Positions 5,282 to 14,954 of a stretch of 64,000 bases of DNA are shown in pieces (the stretch's first letter is position 1; each line of letters opens with the position of its first letter). The position numbers were made by a program, and so were the translations under genes. This DNA is from JBCBEX01 sp038528235 (GTDB lineage Bacteria > Bacteroidota > Rhodothermia > Rhodothermales > Rubricoccaceae). Under the pieces are notes generated by a model that was not told where the DNA came from, searched no databases, and saw only the letters and a list, made by a program, of their open reading frames with translations. The DNA lies in assembly GCA_038528235.1 (NCBI GenBank), contig JBCBEX010000007.1, positions 1 to 64,000 on the forward strand. Direction: 5' to 3'.

Positions 5282-6865
5282 ATGCTTCGGTCAACCTGGA
5301 TCCTCGTTCTGGTCGCGTGCATCGGGGGCTCTGCAGCGGCCCAGGAGGCCTTTCTTCTCCCTGCCCCGCTCGCGGCGACGTGGACGGACGCGGCGCCCTT
5401 CACCGTCATGCCGGAGACGCCTCTCCTCGTCCCGGACGGCGACCTCGACGCCGCGCGCATCGCCTCGACGCTCGCCCACCTCCTCAGCTTCGGCGAGGCG
5501 ACGCGTCCGCGCGTGGTCGAGGCTCGTGCCTACGCCCGCTCAGAACGGCACTCCTCGCTTCCCCCCATCGTCTACGACCGCCAGGCTCCCGACTCGCTTG
5601 GTGCAGAGGGCTATGTCCTCGACGTTTCCCCTGAGCGGATCACACTTTCGGCGAACGAGCCAGCTGGCTGGTTTTATGCGACGCAGACACTTCGACAGCT
5701 GCTACCACCCGCCGTCGAGTACGATGCGGCCTTCCCCGTCCTGCTGACGCTCCCGTCCGGGCGCGTCGTGGACCGGCCTCGCTTCGGCTGGCGCGGCATG
5801 ATGCTCGACGTCGCGCGCCATTTCTTCGGGCCTGCCGACGTGCGCCGCGTGATTGACCTGATGGCGCTGCACAAGCTCAATCGGCTACACCTCCATCTCT
5901 CCGACGACCAGGGCTGGCGCATCGAAATCCCGGGCTGGTCGCGGCTCACCGAGATCGGCGGCAGCACCGAAGTCGGCGGCGGTCCTGGCGGCTTTTTCTC
6001 GCTCGACGACTACGCCGCACTCGTCCAGTATGCCGCCGAGCGCTTCGTCACCGTCGTTCCCGAGATCGACCTCCCCGGGCACACCAACGCTGCTCTCGCC
6101 TCCTATGCCGAGCTCAACTGCGACGGCATCGCGCCGCCCCCCTACACCGGCACGTCGGTCGGCTTCAGCACCGTGTGCGTCGAACGCGAGGCCACCTACC
6201 GCTTCGTCACCGATGTGGTGCGTACCCTCGCAGAGGCATCGCCAGGCGCGTATTTCCACCTCGGCGGGGACGAAGTACGCGAACTGTCTCCAGAGCAATA
6301 CGCTGCTTTCATGGCCCGAGCACAGGCCATCGTCGCTGAATATGGTAAGCGCGTGATCGGCTGGGACGAGATCGCCGAGGTCGAGCTGCTTCCGCAAAGC
6401 ATCGTGCAGGTGTGGCGCCCCGCGGAGGCCGAGACGCAAGCGCAGATCCGCGAGGCGGTCGAGGCTGGTGCGACGGTCGTCCTCTCCCCCGCCGACCGCG
6501 TCTACCTCGACATCAAGTACGACGCCTCGACGGTACTCGGCCTAAGCTGGGCAGGCTTGAACAGCGTCCGCGACGCTTACGAGTGGGACCCCACGACCCT
6601 GCTACCCGGCGTCGCTGCCGCTGCCATCGAGGGCATCGAGGCACCACTCTGGAGCGAGACTATCTCGACCCGTGCCGACCTCGAGTTCATGGCGTTCCCG
6701 CGCCTCGCGGGCGTGGCTGACCTGTGCTGGGCGCCCGCAGAGGCTCACGACTGGGACACCTATCGCGTTCGTCTCGGCGCGCAGGCACCGCGCTGGACGG
6801 CGCTCGGCATCAACTTCTACCGCAGTCCTGGTGTCCCGTGGGCATCGGCACCTAGCCGCGACTAG
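5282..6865 (+). CDS. Beta-N-acetylhexosaminidase, GH20
   Basis: A 527-residue secreted GH20 enzyme that removes terminal GlcNAc/GalNAc from chitin fragments, glycans or peptidoglycan by substrate-assisted catalysis. The start chosen (ATG 5282) begins a clear signal peptide (MLRSTWILVLVACIGGSAAA). A GH20b domain (about 25-150) precedes the TIM barrel that starts at RPRFGWRGMMLDVARHFF. The catalytic pair Asp330-Glu331 sits in HLGGDEV, and LHLSDDQGWRIEI is another family signature. Length is at the short end for Bacteroidota GH20, with no C-terminal carbohydrate-binding or sorting domain. The next gene follows after 7 bp. Confidence 0.95.
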   Translation: MLRSTWILVLVACIGGSAAAQEAFLLPAPLAATWTDAAPFTVMPETPLLVPDGDLDAARIASTLAHLLSFGEATRPRVVEARAYARSERHSSLPPIVYDRQAPDSLGAEGYVLDVSPERITLSANEPAGWFYATQTLRQLLPPAVEYDAAFPVLLTLPSGRVVDRPRFGWRGMMLDVARHFFGPADVRRVIDLMALHKLNRLHLHLSDDQGWRIEIPGWSRLTEIGGSTEVGGGPGGFFSLDDYAALVQYAAERFVTVVPEIDLPGHTNAALASYAELNCDGIAPPPYTGTSVGFSTVCVEREATYRFVTDVVRTLAEASPGAYFHLGGDEVRELSPEQYAAFMARAQAIVAEYGKRVIGWDEIAEVELLPQSIVQVWRPAEAETQAQIREAVEAGATVVLSPADRVYLDIKYDASTVLGLSWAGLNSVRDAYEWDPTTLLPGVAAAAIEGIEAPLWSETISTRADLEFMAFPRLAGVADLCWAPAEAHDWDTYRVRLGAQAPRWTALGINFYRSPGVPWASAPSRD

Positions 6866-6872
6866 TACGCCC

Positions 6873-7472
6873 ATGCCTTCCGCCCTCGACTCCGCCGACC
6901 GCGTCGAAGTCACCAGCCGTGCAGCGTGGCGCGCCTGGCTCGCTGCCAACCACGAACAACCCGAAGGCATTTGGCTCGTGACCTACAAGAAGCACACAGG
7001 CGACCGTTACGTCGACTACGACAGCATCGTCGAGGAAGCGCTCTGCTTCGGCTGGATCGATAGCCTTCCGCGCAAGCTCGACGCCGACCGCACGATGCTC
7101 TACCTCAGCCCGCGCAAGCCGAAGAGCATCTGGTCGCGGCTCAACAAGACGCGAGTCGATGCACTCGAAGAAGCGGGGCTGATGACCGACGTAGGCCGCG
7201 CAAAGATCGAGGCCGCCAAAACCAGCGGGTCCTGGACGATCTACGACAGTGTCGAAGACCTCCTCGTGCCGGACGACCTCCGCGACGCGCTTGCCAGAGA
7301 GCCTGACGCCGCCGCCGCGTTCGACGCCTTCAGCGACTCGGCGAAGAAGGGCGTGCTGTGGTGGATCAAGTCAGCCAAACGCGACGCGACGCGGGCCAAA
7401 CGTATCGCCGAGACGGTGCGGTTCGCGAAGCTGGGCGTCGTCGCCAACACGCCGGACGCGCGCGGACGCTGA
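6873..7472 (+). CDS. YdeI/OmpD-associated family protein
   Basis: A 199-residue cytoplasmic protein. It matches the YdeI family by the N-terminal SRAAWRAWLAANH segment, the EALCFGWIDSLPRKLD block and RPRKPKSIWSR-like RKPKSIWSRLNK (near residue 90), followed by a C-terminal YdeI-type helical region (WWIKSAKRDATRAKRI). Members are often annotated bacteriocin-protection or OmpD-associated proteins, but the biochemical role is not established. It follows the GH20 gene by 7 bp and may be co-transcribed. It ends 3 bp before the stop of the convergent antiporter gene. The ATG start 6873 is preferred to the longer open frame, which runs back through the GH20 gene. Confidence 0.85.
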   Translation: MPSALDSADRVEVTSRAAWRAWLAANHEQPEGIWLVTYKKHTGDRYVDYDSIVEEALCFGWIDSLPRKLDADRTMLYLSPRKPKSIWSRLNKTRVDALEEAGLMTDVGRAKIEAAKTSGSWTIYDSVEDLLVPDDLRDALAREPDAAAAFDAFSDSAKKGVLWWIKSAKRDATRAKRIAETVRFAKLGVVANTPDARGR

Positions 7473-7475
7473 CCT

Positions 7476-8888
7476 CTACAGGCTCGCGCCGATGACGGCA
7501 AACCCGAGCGAGGCCACGGTCGCAGCGATGAGCGCGTACGGCAACTGCGTGCGAACGTGCGCCACATGGTCGGTGGCCGCCGCGAGGCTCGACACGATGG
7601 TCGTGTCCGAAATCGGCGAGGCGTGGTCGCCGAAGATGCCGCCGCTGAGCGCCGCGGCCAAGAACGGCGCGGCCGGCAGCCCGAGCGTCACAGCGACGGG
7701 CACGGCGATCGGTACCATGATGGCGAAGGTGCCCCAACTCGTACCCGTCGAGAACGCGATGAACGCGCCCGTGAGAAAGACCACCGGAAGCAGCACCGGC
7801 GGCGGCAACGTGCCCGCCACGAGCTGCGCGACGTAGACCCCGGTTCCGAGTTCACGCGCCACGGCACCGAGCGCGAGGGCGAGTAGTAGCACGAGCGCCA
7901 TCCCGAGCATCCCCCCTGCGCCACGCAACCCGATCTGCGTGAGCTTCTCGACGGTGAACGCGCGCTGGGCGAGCAGCAAGACCCAAGCGACGGCCAGCCC
8001 GGCGAGGACCGCCCAGAGCACGCTCGTGGAGCCACTCCCGGCGCGGAAGTCGCCGCCGCCTGTGATGAGGAGGCCGAGCGGCATCATCACCACCATCACG
8101 CCGAGCGGGAGCAGCATGTTGACCGGGCGCGGCGGAATCGCCGTGGTCGGGTCCGGCACGAGGGCCTCTTCGTCAAGCATCGGGGCGGCATCGTCATCGG
8201 CGATTTGCCCGGTTGCAGCGCGGGCCTCCGCACGACGCATCGGGCCAATGGTCCAGCCTGTCACCGCGACGATGGCCGCGAGGGTGACCGCCGCGAGCGC
8301 GTAGAGGTTGAGCGGGATCGCGGCGACGAACGTGCCCAGCGGGTCGTCCACGCCGACCTCGCCGAGAAGCGCGAGCACGTACGCCCCCCATGCGTTGAGC
8401 GGGATCAGGATGCACACGCTTGCCGAGGTCGCGTCGATGAGGTAGGCGAGCTTCTCGCGGGAGAGCCGGTAGCGGTCGAAGAGCGGCCGCCCGACGGCTC
8501 CGGCGACGAGCACGGTGATGTTCGATTCGATGAAGATGACGACGCCAATAACAAAAGCGAGCAGCCGCGCCCGCCGCCCCGTGGTCACGAGCCGGCGCCG
8601 TTCGAGCCAGTCAACGAAGCCGCGCACGCCGCCGCTAGCCTCCACGGTGGCGATGAGCGCGCCGATCACGAGTGTGAAGCCGAGCACCCGCGCGTTGCCT
8701 GCATCGCCCACGACGGCCACTCCAGCCTCGATGGCTGCGCCTAGCCCGGCGAGCGGGTTCCAGCCGTTCAGGATCGTCCAGCCGAGCCAGATGCCTGCCG
8801 CGAGCGACGCGTAGACCTGCCGCGTCCAGATGGCAAGGACGATCGCGAGGACCGGCGGTAGCAGGGAGATCCAGGTAGGGTCGGGCAT
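7476..8888 (-). CDS. NhaC-family Na+/H+ antiporter
   Basis: A 470-residue inner-membrane protein with about 11-12 hydrophobic segments. It begins PTWISLLPPVLAIVLAIWTRQV, typical of the NhaC/YqkI/TetB(L) antiporter group, and has the conserved GIFGDHASPISDTTI motif near residue 410, a well-known NhaC-family signature. It likely exchanges cytoplasmic Na+ (or another substrate) for protons. A loop with many acidic residues (about 230-250) is probably cytoplasmic. It is a single gene, convergent with the YdeI-family gene, with no terminator hairpin visible in the 3-bp gap. Confidence 0.9.
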   Translation of the reverse strand: MPDPTWISLLPPVLAIVLAIWTRQVYASLAAGIWLGWTILNGWNPLAGLGAAIEAGVAVVGDAGNARVLGFTLVIGALIATVEASGGVRGFVDWLERRRLVTTGRRARLLAFVIGVVIFIESNITVLVAGAVGRPLFDRYRLSREKLAYLIDATSASVCILIPLNAWGAYVLALLGEVGVDDPLGTFVAAIPLNLYALAAVTLAAIVAVTGWTIGPMRRAEARAATGQIADDDAAPMLDEEALVPDPTTAIPPRPVNMLLPLGVMVVMMPLGLLITGGGDFRAGSGSTSVLWAVLAGLAVAWVLLLAQRAFTVEKLTQIGLRGAGGMLGMALVLLLALALGAVARELGTGVYVAQLVAGTLPPPVLLPVVFLTGAFIAFSTGTSWGTFAIMVPIAVPVAVTLGLPAAPFLAAALSGGIFGDHASPISDTTIVSSLAAATDHVAHVRTQLPYALIAATVASLGFAVIGASL

Positions 8889-9100
8889 GGGTGCGGCGTT
8901 GGCGACAAGCGGGGTAGAATACGCCGTACCTCGATTCTCGGACGGGCTCCTCCCTCAAACGGACGTGGCTCTTCATCTCCCTTGATCCGGTGTATTTCTG
9001 CCCGGCACGGTGCTCCGCAGATTCCGTGAGGCCGGAACAGCCTGTGCACGCCTCGGTTCATCCCGCCCCAACCACCCATCGTCTAGTAGCCTCCATCGTC

Positions 9101-9475
9101 ATGAGCGCTGATATCGCTGTCGCCCCGGCCAAAACGAAGACGCGTCCGAACCCGGTCATCCTCTCCGAGCGTGCCTCGACGGAGGTGAAGAAGATCATCG
9201 CCAACAAGCAGATCCCCGACGGCTACGGACTCCGCGTGGGCGTCCGCGGCGGCGGCTGCTCGGGCATGAGCTACATCCTGGGCTTCGACAAGCAGAAGGA
9301 GCACGACCTCCAGTTCGAGCAGGACGGCGTCGCCATCTTCATGGACAAGCGCCACGGGCTCTACCTCATGGGCACGACCGTCGACTACCACGATGGGCTC
9401 GACGCTCGCGGCTTCGTGTTCGAGAACCCGAACGCCACAGAGACCTGCGGTTGCGGCTCCAGCTTCGGCGCCTAG
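9101..9475 (+). CDS. A-type iron-sulfur cluster carrier (IscA/SufA/ErpA family)
   Basis: A 124-residue HesB-like protein that carries and delivers Fe-S clusters to apo-proteins. All three ligand cysteines are present: Cys53 in GGGCSGMSY, and Cys116 and Cys118 in ETCGCGSSF. An N-terminal extension of about 18 residues, rich in Ala/Lys/Pro, precedes the domain (NPVILSERA). ATG 9101 is chosen because the upstream part of the open frame has no conserved character. It stands alone, with no suf/isc neighbours, as is common for ErpA-like carriers. An 11-bp hairpin follows. Confidence 0.93.
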   Translation: MSADIAVAPAKTKTRPNPVILSERASTEVKKIIANKQIPDGYGLRVGVRGGGCSGMSYILGFDKQKEHDLQFEQDGVAIFMDKRHGLYLMGTTVDYHDGLDARGFVFENPNATETCGCGSSFGA

Positions 9476-9501
9476 CAGCCTCCTCCCTTCTACGAATTCC
9501 C

Positions 9502-9529
9502 TGAACGGACCGTCTTGGCGGTCCGTTCA
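9502..9529 (+). terminator. Hairpin after the Fe-S carrier gene
   Basis: A perfect 11-bp stem TGAACGGACCG/CGGTCCGTTCA with a 6-nt loop, 26 bp after the stop codon. The tail (GCATTTC) is weak in T, so termination efficiency is uncertain. Confidence 0.55.
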
Positions 9530-9834
9530 GCATTTCAGAGCAACCGCTCAGCACGTCGATTCACCACTGGCCTTCACACGGGTGCCCCTACCCGTTTTAC
9601 GAGGCCCCTAGGCAGGAACAGCGCGCAGAAGGTCCGGTTGGACTTCTCCGTCACCGCAGAAGCCGGGCCGCAACAGCCTGTGCCACCGCGCTTGGCGTGC
9701 TTTTTGACGCCCTTCCAGGTGTGGCTGTGGCCGATGCTCGATCGAAGAGTATCGACAAGCCTGTCCGGCTGCTTTAGTCCGGTTCGCCTGCACGGTACCC
9801 TCATCGCTCTCTTCACTCTGCCCGCCCACTCCGC
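9530..9834. other. Intergenic region upstream of clpC
   Basis: About 300 bp without a credible gene. It should hold the clpC promoter. No CtsR-type operator and no clear sigma70 promoter were recognised by eye. Confidence 0.4.
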
Positions 9835-12405
9835 ATGGAAGGCAACTTTTCGAACCGCGTGCGCGACGTAATCTCCTACAGCCGGGAGGAAGCTATTCGG
9901 CTGGGGCATGACTACATCGGCACGGAGCATCTGCTGCTTGGCATCATCCGCGAGGGCGAGGGCATCGCCGTCAAGATCCTCCGCAACCTCGGCTGCGACC
10001 TCTTCAAGCTGAAGAAGGCCGTCGAGGACACCGTGCGGAATTCAGGCGGCACGCTAACTGTCGGCAATATTCCGTTGACCAAGCAGGCCGAGAAGGTGCT
10101 CAAGATCACCTACCTCGAAGCTAAGCTCTACAAGTCCGACGTGATCGGCACGGAGCACCTGCTGCTATCGCTGCTGCGCGACGACGAGAACATAGCGGCG
10201 CAGATCCTCCAGCAGGGCTTCTCGGTCACCTACGACGCCGTGCGCGCCGAGCTCGACGCCATCGTGTCCGGCACTACCAATCCCCGCAGCGGTCCTGCCC
10301 AAGGAGGCGGCCGCACTCCTCGCACCCGACGCGAACGTCAGAACATGCCTCAAGAGAAAAGCAAGACCCCCGTGCTCGACAACTTCGGTCGTGACCTGAC
10401 GAGTCTCGCCGAGGAGGACAAGCTCGACCCTGTCGTGGGCCGCGAGCAGGAAATCGAGCGCGTCGCTCAAGTCCTGTCCCGCCGCAAGAAGAACAACCCC
10501 GTGCTCATTGGCGAGCCAGGCGTCGGCAAGACGGCCATCGCTGAGGGCCTCGCCATGCGGATCACGCAGCGCAAGGTGAGCCGCGTGCTCTACGACAAGC
10601 GCATCGTCACGCTCGACCTCGCGGCACTCGTGGCGGGCACGAAGTATCGCGGCCAGTTCGAGGAGCGCATGAAGGCGGTCATGAACGAGCTTGAAAAGAG
10701 CCCGGATGTGATCCTGTTCATCGACGAGCTCCACACGCTCGTGGGTGCAGGTGGCGCGTCCGGTTCGCTCGACGCGTCGAACATGTTCAAGCCGGCGCTT
10801 GCCCGTGGCGAGATCCAGTGCATCGGCGCAACCACGCTGGACGAGTACCGCCAGTACATCGAGAAGGACGGCGCGCTCGACCGTCGCTTCCAGAAAATCG
10901 TCGTGGATCCCGCGACGCCGGAGGAAGCCGTCGAGATCCTGACGCAGATCCGGCCCCGCTACGAGGACCACCACAACGTCCGCTACTCGGACGAGGGCCT
11001 CGAACTCGCCGTACGCCTCGCCGACCGCTACATCACCGACCGCCACCTCCCGGACAAAGCCATCGATGTGATGGACGAAGCGGGCGCACGGGTGCACCTC
11101 GCCAACATCAAAGTGCCACCGGAGATCGTCGAGCTCGAAGACCAGATCGAGAAGGTCAAGGAGGAGAAGAACCAGGTCGTCAAGCAGCAGCAGTTTGAAG
11201 AGGCCGCTCGCCTTCGCGACTCCGAGAAGAAGCTCCAGGAGGAGTTGGAGAACGCCAAGGAGGAGTGGGAGCGCCAAGCCGACACGCAGGTCTACGACGT
11301 CACCGACGTGGACATCGCGCAGGTCGTCGCCATGATGACGGGCATCCCCGTCGACAAGGTGGCGGTGACGGAGGGCAAGAAGCTGATGAACATGGAGGCC
11401 AAGCTGAAAGGCACGGTCGTTGGCCAGGACGAGCCGATCCAGAAGCTCAGCCGCGCCATCCGCCGTACCCGCGCCGGTCTCAAGGACCCTAAGCGGCCCA
11501 TCGGCTCGTTCATCTTCCTCGGGCCCACAGGCGTCGGTAAGACAGAACTCGCGAAGCGGCTCACGGAGTACCTCTTCGACAGCCAGGACTCGCTCATCCG
11601 CATCGACATGTCGGAGTACATGGAGAAGTTCTCCGTGTCGCGCCTCGTCGGTGCGCCTCCCGGCTACGTCGGCTACGAGGAAGGCGGCCAGCTCACCGAG
11701 AAGGTCCGCCGCAAGCCCTACTCGGTCGTGCTCCTCGACGAGATCGAGAAGGCGCACCCCGACGTGTTCAACATCCTGCTCCAGGTGCTCGATGACGGCA
11801 TCCTCACCGACGGCCTCGGTCGGCGGGTGGACTTCCGCAACACGATCATCATTATGACCTCGAACATCGGGGCGCGGGACATCAAGAACCTTGGCAAGGG
11901 CATCGGCTTCTCGTCGGACACCGCGAGCGACTTCGACTACGCCCGGATGAAGTCGACGGTCGAGGACGCGCTCAAGCGGGTTTTCAACCCGGAGTTCCTC
12001 AACCGCATCGACGATGTGATCGTCTTCCACCCGCTGGAGAAGAGCCATATCCTGGAGATCATCGAGATCATGCAGAAGGACCTCTTCGCCCGCATCGAAG
12101 AGCTCGGCATCGACATCGAAGTCACCGACGCCGCGAAGGCCTTCCTCGTGGAGAAGGGCTATGACCCGCAGTTCGGGGCCCGGCCGCTCCGCCGCGCGAT
12201 CCAGAAGTACGTCGAGGACCCGATGGCGGAGGCGATTCTCCAGAACGACCTCGCCGAGGGCGCGCACATCACCGTCGACCACAAGAAGAACGCCGAGGAG
12301 TTGAACTTCAAGGCAAAGAAGGCCAAGCGGAAAAAGGCGACCCCGAAGGCTTCTGAGACGGACACGCCTGAAGAGGAGCAACCAGCTTCCGAAGAGAAGG
12401 AATAG
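9835..12405 (+). CDS. clpC: ClpC, AAA+ unfoldase of the ClpCP protease
   Basis: An 856-residue Hsp100 protein. Two Clp-N repeats (about 1-145) are followed by AAA-1 with Walker A GEPGVGKT (226-233) and Walker B VILFIDELH. A UVR-type coiled middle segment (about 430-460, EEKNQVVKQQQFEEAARLRD) places it with ClpC and not ClpA/ClpB. AAA-2 has Walker A GPTGVGKT (563-570), then a ClpB-D2-small domain. The C-terminal 30 residues are a charged low-complexity tail (KKAKRKKA..., PEEEQP). It unfolds substrates for ClpP, which is not in the window. The gene is monocistronic, with a strong terminator 20 bp downstream. Bacteroidota ClpC proteins are of similar length. Confidence 0.97.
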   Translation: MEGNFSNRVRDVISYSREEAIRLGHDYIGTEHLLLGIIREGEGIAVKILRNLGCDLFKLKKAVEDTVRNSGGTLTVGNIPLTKQAEKVLKITYLEAKLYKSDVIGTEHLLLSLLRDDENIAAQILQQGFSVTYDAVRAELDAIVSGTTNPRSGPAQGGGRTPRTRRERQNMPQEKSKTPVLDNFGRDLTSLAEEDKLDPVVGREQEIERVAQVLSRRKKNNPVLIGEPGVGKTAIAEGLAMRITQRKVSRVLYDKRIVTLDLAALVAGTKYRGQFEERMKAVMNELEKSPDVILFIDELHTLVGAGGASGSLDASNMFKPALARGEIQCIGATTLDEYRQYIEKDGALDRRFQKIVVDPATPEEAVEILTQIRPRYEDHHNVRYSDEGLELAVRLADRYITDRHLPDKAIDVMDEAGARVHLANIKVPPEIVELEDQIEKVKEEKNQVVKQQQFEEAARLRDSEKKLQEELENAKEEWERQADTQVYDVTDVDIAQVVAMMTGIPVDKVAVTEGKKLMNMEAKLKGTVVGQDEPIQKLSRAIRRTRAGLKDPKRPIGSFIFLGPTGVGKTELAKRLTEYLFDSQDSLIRIDMSEYMEKFSVSRLVGAPPGYVGYEEGGQLTEKVRRKPYSVVLLDEIEKAHPDVFNILLQVLDDGILTDGLGRRVDFRNTIIIMTSNIGARDIKNLGKGIGFSSDTASDFDYARMKSTVEDALKRVFNPEFLNRIDDVIVFHPLEKSHILEIIEIMQKDLFARIEELGIDIEVTDAAKAFLVEKGYDPQFGARPLRRAIQKYVEDPMAEAILQNDLAEGAHITVDHKKNAEELNFKAKKAKRKKATPKASETDTPEEEQPASEEKE

Positions 12406-12426
12406 CTTTCGTCTGGACCCAACCAT

Positions 12427-12464
12427 AAGCGCCCCGCCCTCCCGATCCGGAAGGCGGGGCGCTT
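12427..12464 (+). terminator. Terminator of clpC
   Basis: The stem AAGCGCCCCGCC/GGCGGGGCGCTT (12 bp) with a 14-nt loop is followed by TGTGTG. The A-run on one side and T-run on the other make it usable in both directions. Confidence 0.75.
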
Positions 12465-12855
12465 TGTGTGAGAGCCTCACTGCTGAGTCAGGCGACCACT
12501 CAGTCAACACTGGGCGTGATCTCGTCGTTTTGGCTCAACACAGCCCCCCCGGCTGTGCAGCACGGCGGGTCGCTTGCAGGAAACGCTACGAGGAGCCCCC
12601 CCGACCTCACTGGTCGTGTCGATGGTCGCTCCGACCTCTTCCGGTGTGTGGCGCGCAGGCTAATTGTGAGCGTTGGAGATGGTCGCGAAAGCGTTGGTTG
12701 AGGTGACTGCGCCCAACTGCGACGAGGTACCTAGGTGAGCGGCTCGCGCCTAGAAACCGGGATTGCCTCGGTCAAGGACTCCGTGTTTTTCCAGGCAACC
12801 TGATGAACGTTTTGGACGTTTACACTACTCACGTCTCCCAAGCCCTTCTCGCGCC
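12465..12855. other. Intergenic stretch, nothing recognised
   Basis: About 390 bp between the clpC terminator and a small membrane-protein frame. Short open frames exist but show no conserved features, RNA genes or repeats. Confidence 0.4.
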
Positions 12856-13101
12856 ATGCTCGCATTCATCCTGTTCTTTGCCTCCTTCGTCGTGCCGTTC
12901 GTGCTCATCGGCGGCCTACTCGTCCTCGCCGCCCGTACGCCCCAGGTAGAGCCGACCGTCCGCGTGTTTCCGAACTCGTTCGTAGCCATGCCCGCGCTCG
13001 CTGCGGACAGGGACCGCAACGGAGGAGCACACCACGGTGGTGCACTCCGTGTGCCCTCGTCTTCAGTCCCCGGGAGGACGTGGCGGGTGCACCTGAATTA
13101 G
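12856..13101 (+). CDS. Small hypothetical membrane protein
   Basis: An 81-residue frame starting at ATG 12856. Residues 1-28 (FILFFASFVVPFVLIGGLLVLAA) form one strong transmembrane helix. The rest is short and polar, with Gly-His-Gly stretches. Nothing in it matches a family known to me. It is convergent with the M16 peptidase gene (39 bp between stop codons). The hydrophobic start and good ATG make it plausible, but the C-terminal half has a composition that could be chance. Confidence 0.4.
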   Translation: MLAFILFFASFVVPFVLIGGLLVLAARTPQVEPTVRVFPNSFVAMPALAADRDRNGGAHHGGALRVPSSSVPGRTWRVHLN

Positions 13102-13140
13102 CCCCGCACATCTGCTCGCATGGATCTTGCGCAGACAACC

Positions 13141-14487
13141 CTACGCGGGCTCTGGCACGTAGTGACCGACCGTGAGCCGATCATCAGCGAACATGCTAGC
13201 CGCCACGCGTTGGACATCGGCTGCCGTAACCGAGGCGATGCGTTCGCGGTAGGTCGCGTAGAGCGTCCAGTCACCCACGGCGATGGCCTCGTTGAGTTGA
13301 CTGGCAATAGCATAGGGGCCGTCACGGCCGTAGGCATCCTGCGCCACCGTCTGCCTACGCGCGCGCTCAAGCTCGGACGCCGTCAACCCTTCGGCTGCGA
13401 TCTCGGCGAGGATCGAACGGAGCGTTTCCTCAACGACTCCGTGCTCTACGTCAGGCGCGAGCGCCCCGTAGACCATAAACAGGCCGGGGTCACGGAGTCG
13501 TGGGAAGTAGGCGAAGGTTGACGTCGTCAGGCCCTCGTCGGTAAGGCGGCGATAGAGACGGCTCGACTTGCCCGAGGTGAGCGCCGTGGCCAACACGTCC
13601 AAGGTATCTGCGTCGGCATCGAGGCCCGAGCACGCTTTGTAGGCACAGAGCACGGCCCCAAGTTGCCCTGCTTGGCGGATCACCAGGCGGCGTTCGCCAA
13701 TCTGAGGCGGCTCACGTGTAACAGCCTGAGGACTCACGAGCGGTTGTGCGCCATCGCCGCCGAGGGATGCCTGGGCTTGGATGTGACCAAAGTGCTGATG
13801 CACCAGCCCGAGTGCCTCGGCCCGATCAAAGTCACCGATCACGGAGATGGTGGCATTCGAGGGCCAGTAGTACGTGTCGTAGAAGTGACGGAGGCCGTCA
13901 GCCTCGACGGTTTCTACATCGGAGCGCCACCCGATGGTCGGGTGGCCGTAGGGGTGGGCGACAAACGCGACGCTCCAGACGGCGTGGAGGAGTTTGCGCA
14001 GCGGTTCGTTCTCGCCGCGGTCAAGTTCGTTGAGCACGACGGTGCGCTCGCTGGCGAGATCCTCGTCACTGACAAGCGCCCCACGCATCCGGTCTGCCTC
14101 GATCTCGACGGCGAGGCTGAGGTGCTCTTTGGGCAGGAGTGCGAAGTAATTCGTGCGGTCGTACCACGTGGTCGCGTTGACCTGCGCGCCGACGCGCTGA
14201 AGCACATTGAAGATGGTCTGCCCCGCCGCCTTGTTAAACCGCTTGGTGCCCTTGAACATCAGGTGTTCGAGGAGGTGCGTCGCGCCCGTCAGCCCTGCGT
14301 GCTCATTGCGACTGCCGACGCTGTACGTCACCATGAACGTCACGACTGGCGCTGCAGCCTGCTGAAGCAGCAACACTGTCAGATCGTTTTCACGGTGACG
14401 CAGCTCTTCGATCCCGCCGACTTCACGCACGAACGTGAACTGCGGATGGGGCGCGACGGGCGACATCGGAGGGGCAGGATGCTTCAC
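13141..14487 (-). CDS. M16-family zinc metallopeptidase (pitrilysin/insulinase-like)
   Basis: A 448-residue single-domain-pair M16 protein without a signal peptide. The inverted zinc motif HxxEH is His71-Leu-Leu-Glu74-His75 (THLLEHLMFKG), and the downstream zinc-ligand Glu is about residue 154 in ERTVVLNELDRGEN. A C-terminal M16C domain follows (about 195-380). Length fits the bacterial processing-peptidase-like subgroup (M16B, 400-450 residues), which acts as a homo- or heterodimer on peptides. No inactive partner subunit lies next to it. It is 29 bp downstream of the DksA-like gene and may be co-transcribed. Confidence 0.93.
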   Translation of the reverse strand: MKHPAPPMSPVAPHPQFTFVREVGGIEELRHRENDLTVLLLQQAAAPVVTFMVTYSVGSRNEHAGLTGATHLLEHLMFKGTKRFNKAAGQTIFNVLQRVGAQVNATTWYDRTNYFALLPKEHLSLAVEIEADRMRGALVSDEDLASERTVVLNELDRGENEPLRKLLHAVWSVAFVAHPYGHPTIGWRSDVETVEADGLRHFYDTYYWPSNATISVIGDFDRAEALGLVHQHFGHIQAQASLGGDGAQPLVSPQAVTREPPQIGERRLVIRQAGQLGAVLCAYKACSGLDADADTLDVLATALTSGKSSRLYRRLTDEGLTTSTFAYFPRLRDPGLFMVYGALAPDVEHGVVEETLRSILAEIAAEGLTASELERARRQTVAQDAYGRDGPYAIASQLNEAIAVGDWTLYATYRERIASVTAADVQRVAASMFADDRLTVGHYVPEPA

Positions 14488-14516
14488 AACCTAGAACCAG
14501 GGCTGGAGACGGAAAA

Positions 14517-14951
14517 TCAGCTCTTCCCTTTCTGCTGCTTCAACTTCGCCGCGATGCTGATCTCGGTATGGGGAACGGCGCGAAGCCGCTCCTTTGCAAT
14601 CGGCTCGCCCGTCACCTTGCAGACGCCATACGTCTTGTTTTCGATGCGTGTGAGCGCCCGGTCGAGATACCCCACATACTTCTGCTGGCGAGCAATCATC
14701 ATGTAGCGCTTCTCCTGCTCCATGGCGTCCGTACCAGCGTCGGCCATGTGAAACGAGTACGCCGAGTCCGATTCAGCGTCGCGGGCCTCCGCGATTTGAG
14801 CGCGCATAGCGTCGATTTCCTCCATGGCGGCCGCGCGCTTGTCGAGGATCAACTGGCGGAACTCGGCGAGCTCGGCGTCGGAGAAGGGCGTGGGGCGACC
14901 AGTTTTGAGGTCGGGATTTGGGAGTTCGGCCATGGGTGAATTACGGTTCAC
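14517..14951 (-). CDS. TraR/DksA-type regulator without zinc cysteines
   Basis: A 144-residue protein (or 138 if translation starts at Met7). The N-terminal two thirds form a coiled-coil (about 25-105), the part that in DksA reaches into the RNA polymerase secondary channel. The C-terminal globule is YGVCKVTGEPIAKERLRAVP. Only Cys111 remains of the four zinc cysteines; this degenerate form is, as far as I recall, common in Bacteroidota. It probably modulates transcription initiation, for example with ppGpp. It lies between ileS (3 bp from the ileS stop to its start) and the M16 gene, so the three minus-strand genes likely form an operon. Confidence 0.88.
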   Translation of the reverse strand: MNRNSPMAELPNPDLKTGRPTPFSDAELAEFRQLILDKRAAAMEEIDAMRAQIAEARDAESDSAYSFHMADAGTDAMEQEKRYMMIARQQKYVGYLDRALTRIENKTYGVCKVTGEPIAKERLRAVPHTEISIAAKLKQQKGKS

Positions 14952-14954
14952 GAA

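Noticed and set aside
10165..12510. A 781-codon open frame antisense to clpC.
   Set aside because: It is the shadow of a high-GC coding strand; clpC motifs are complete on the plus strand.
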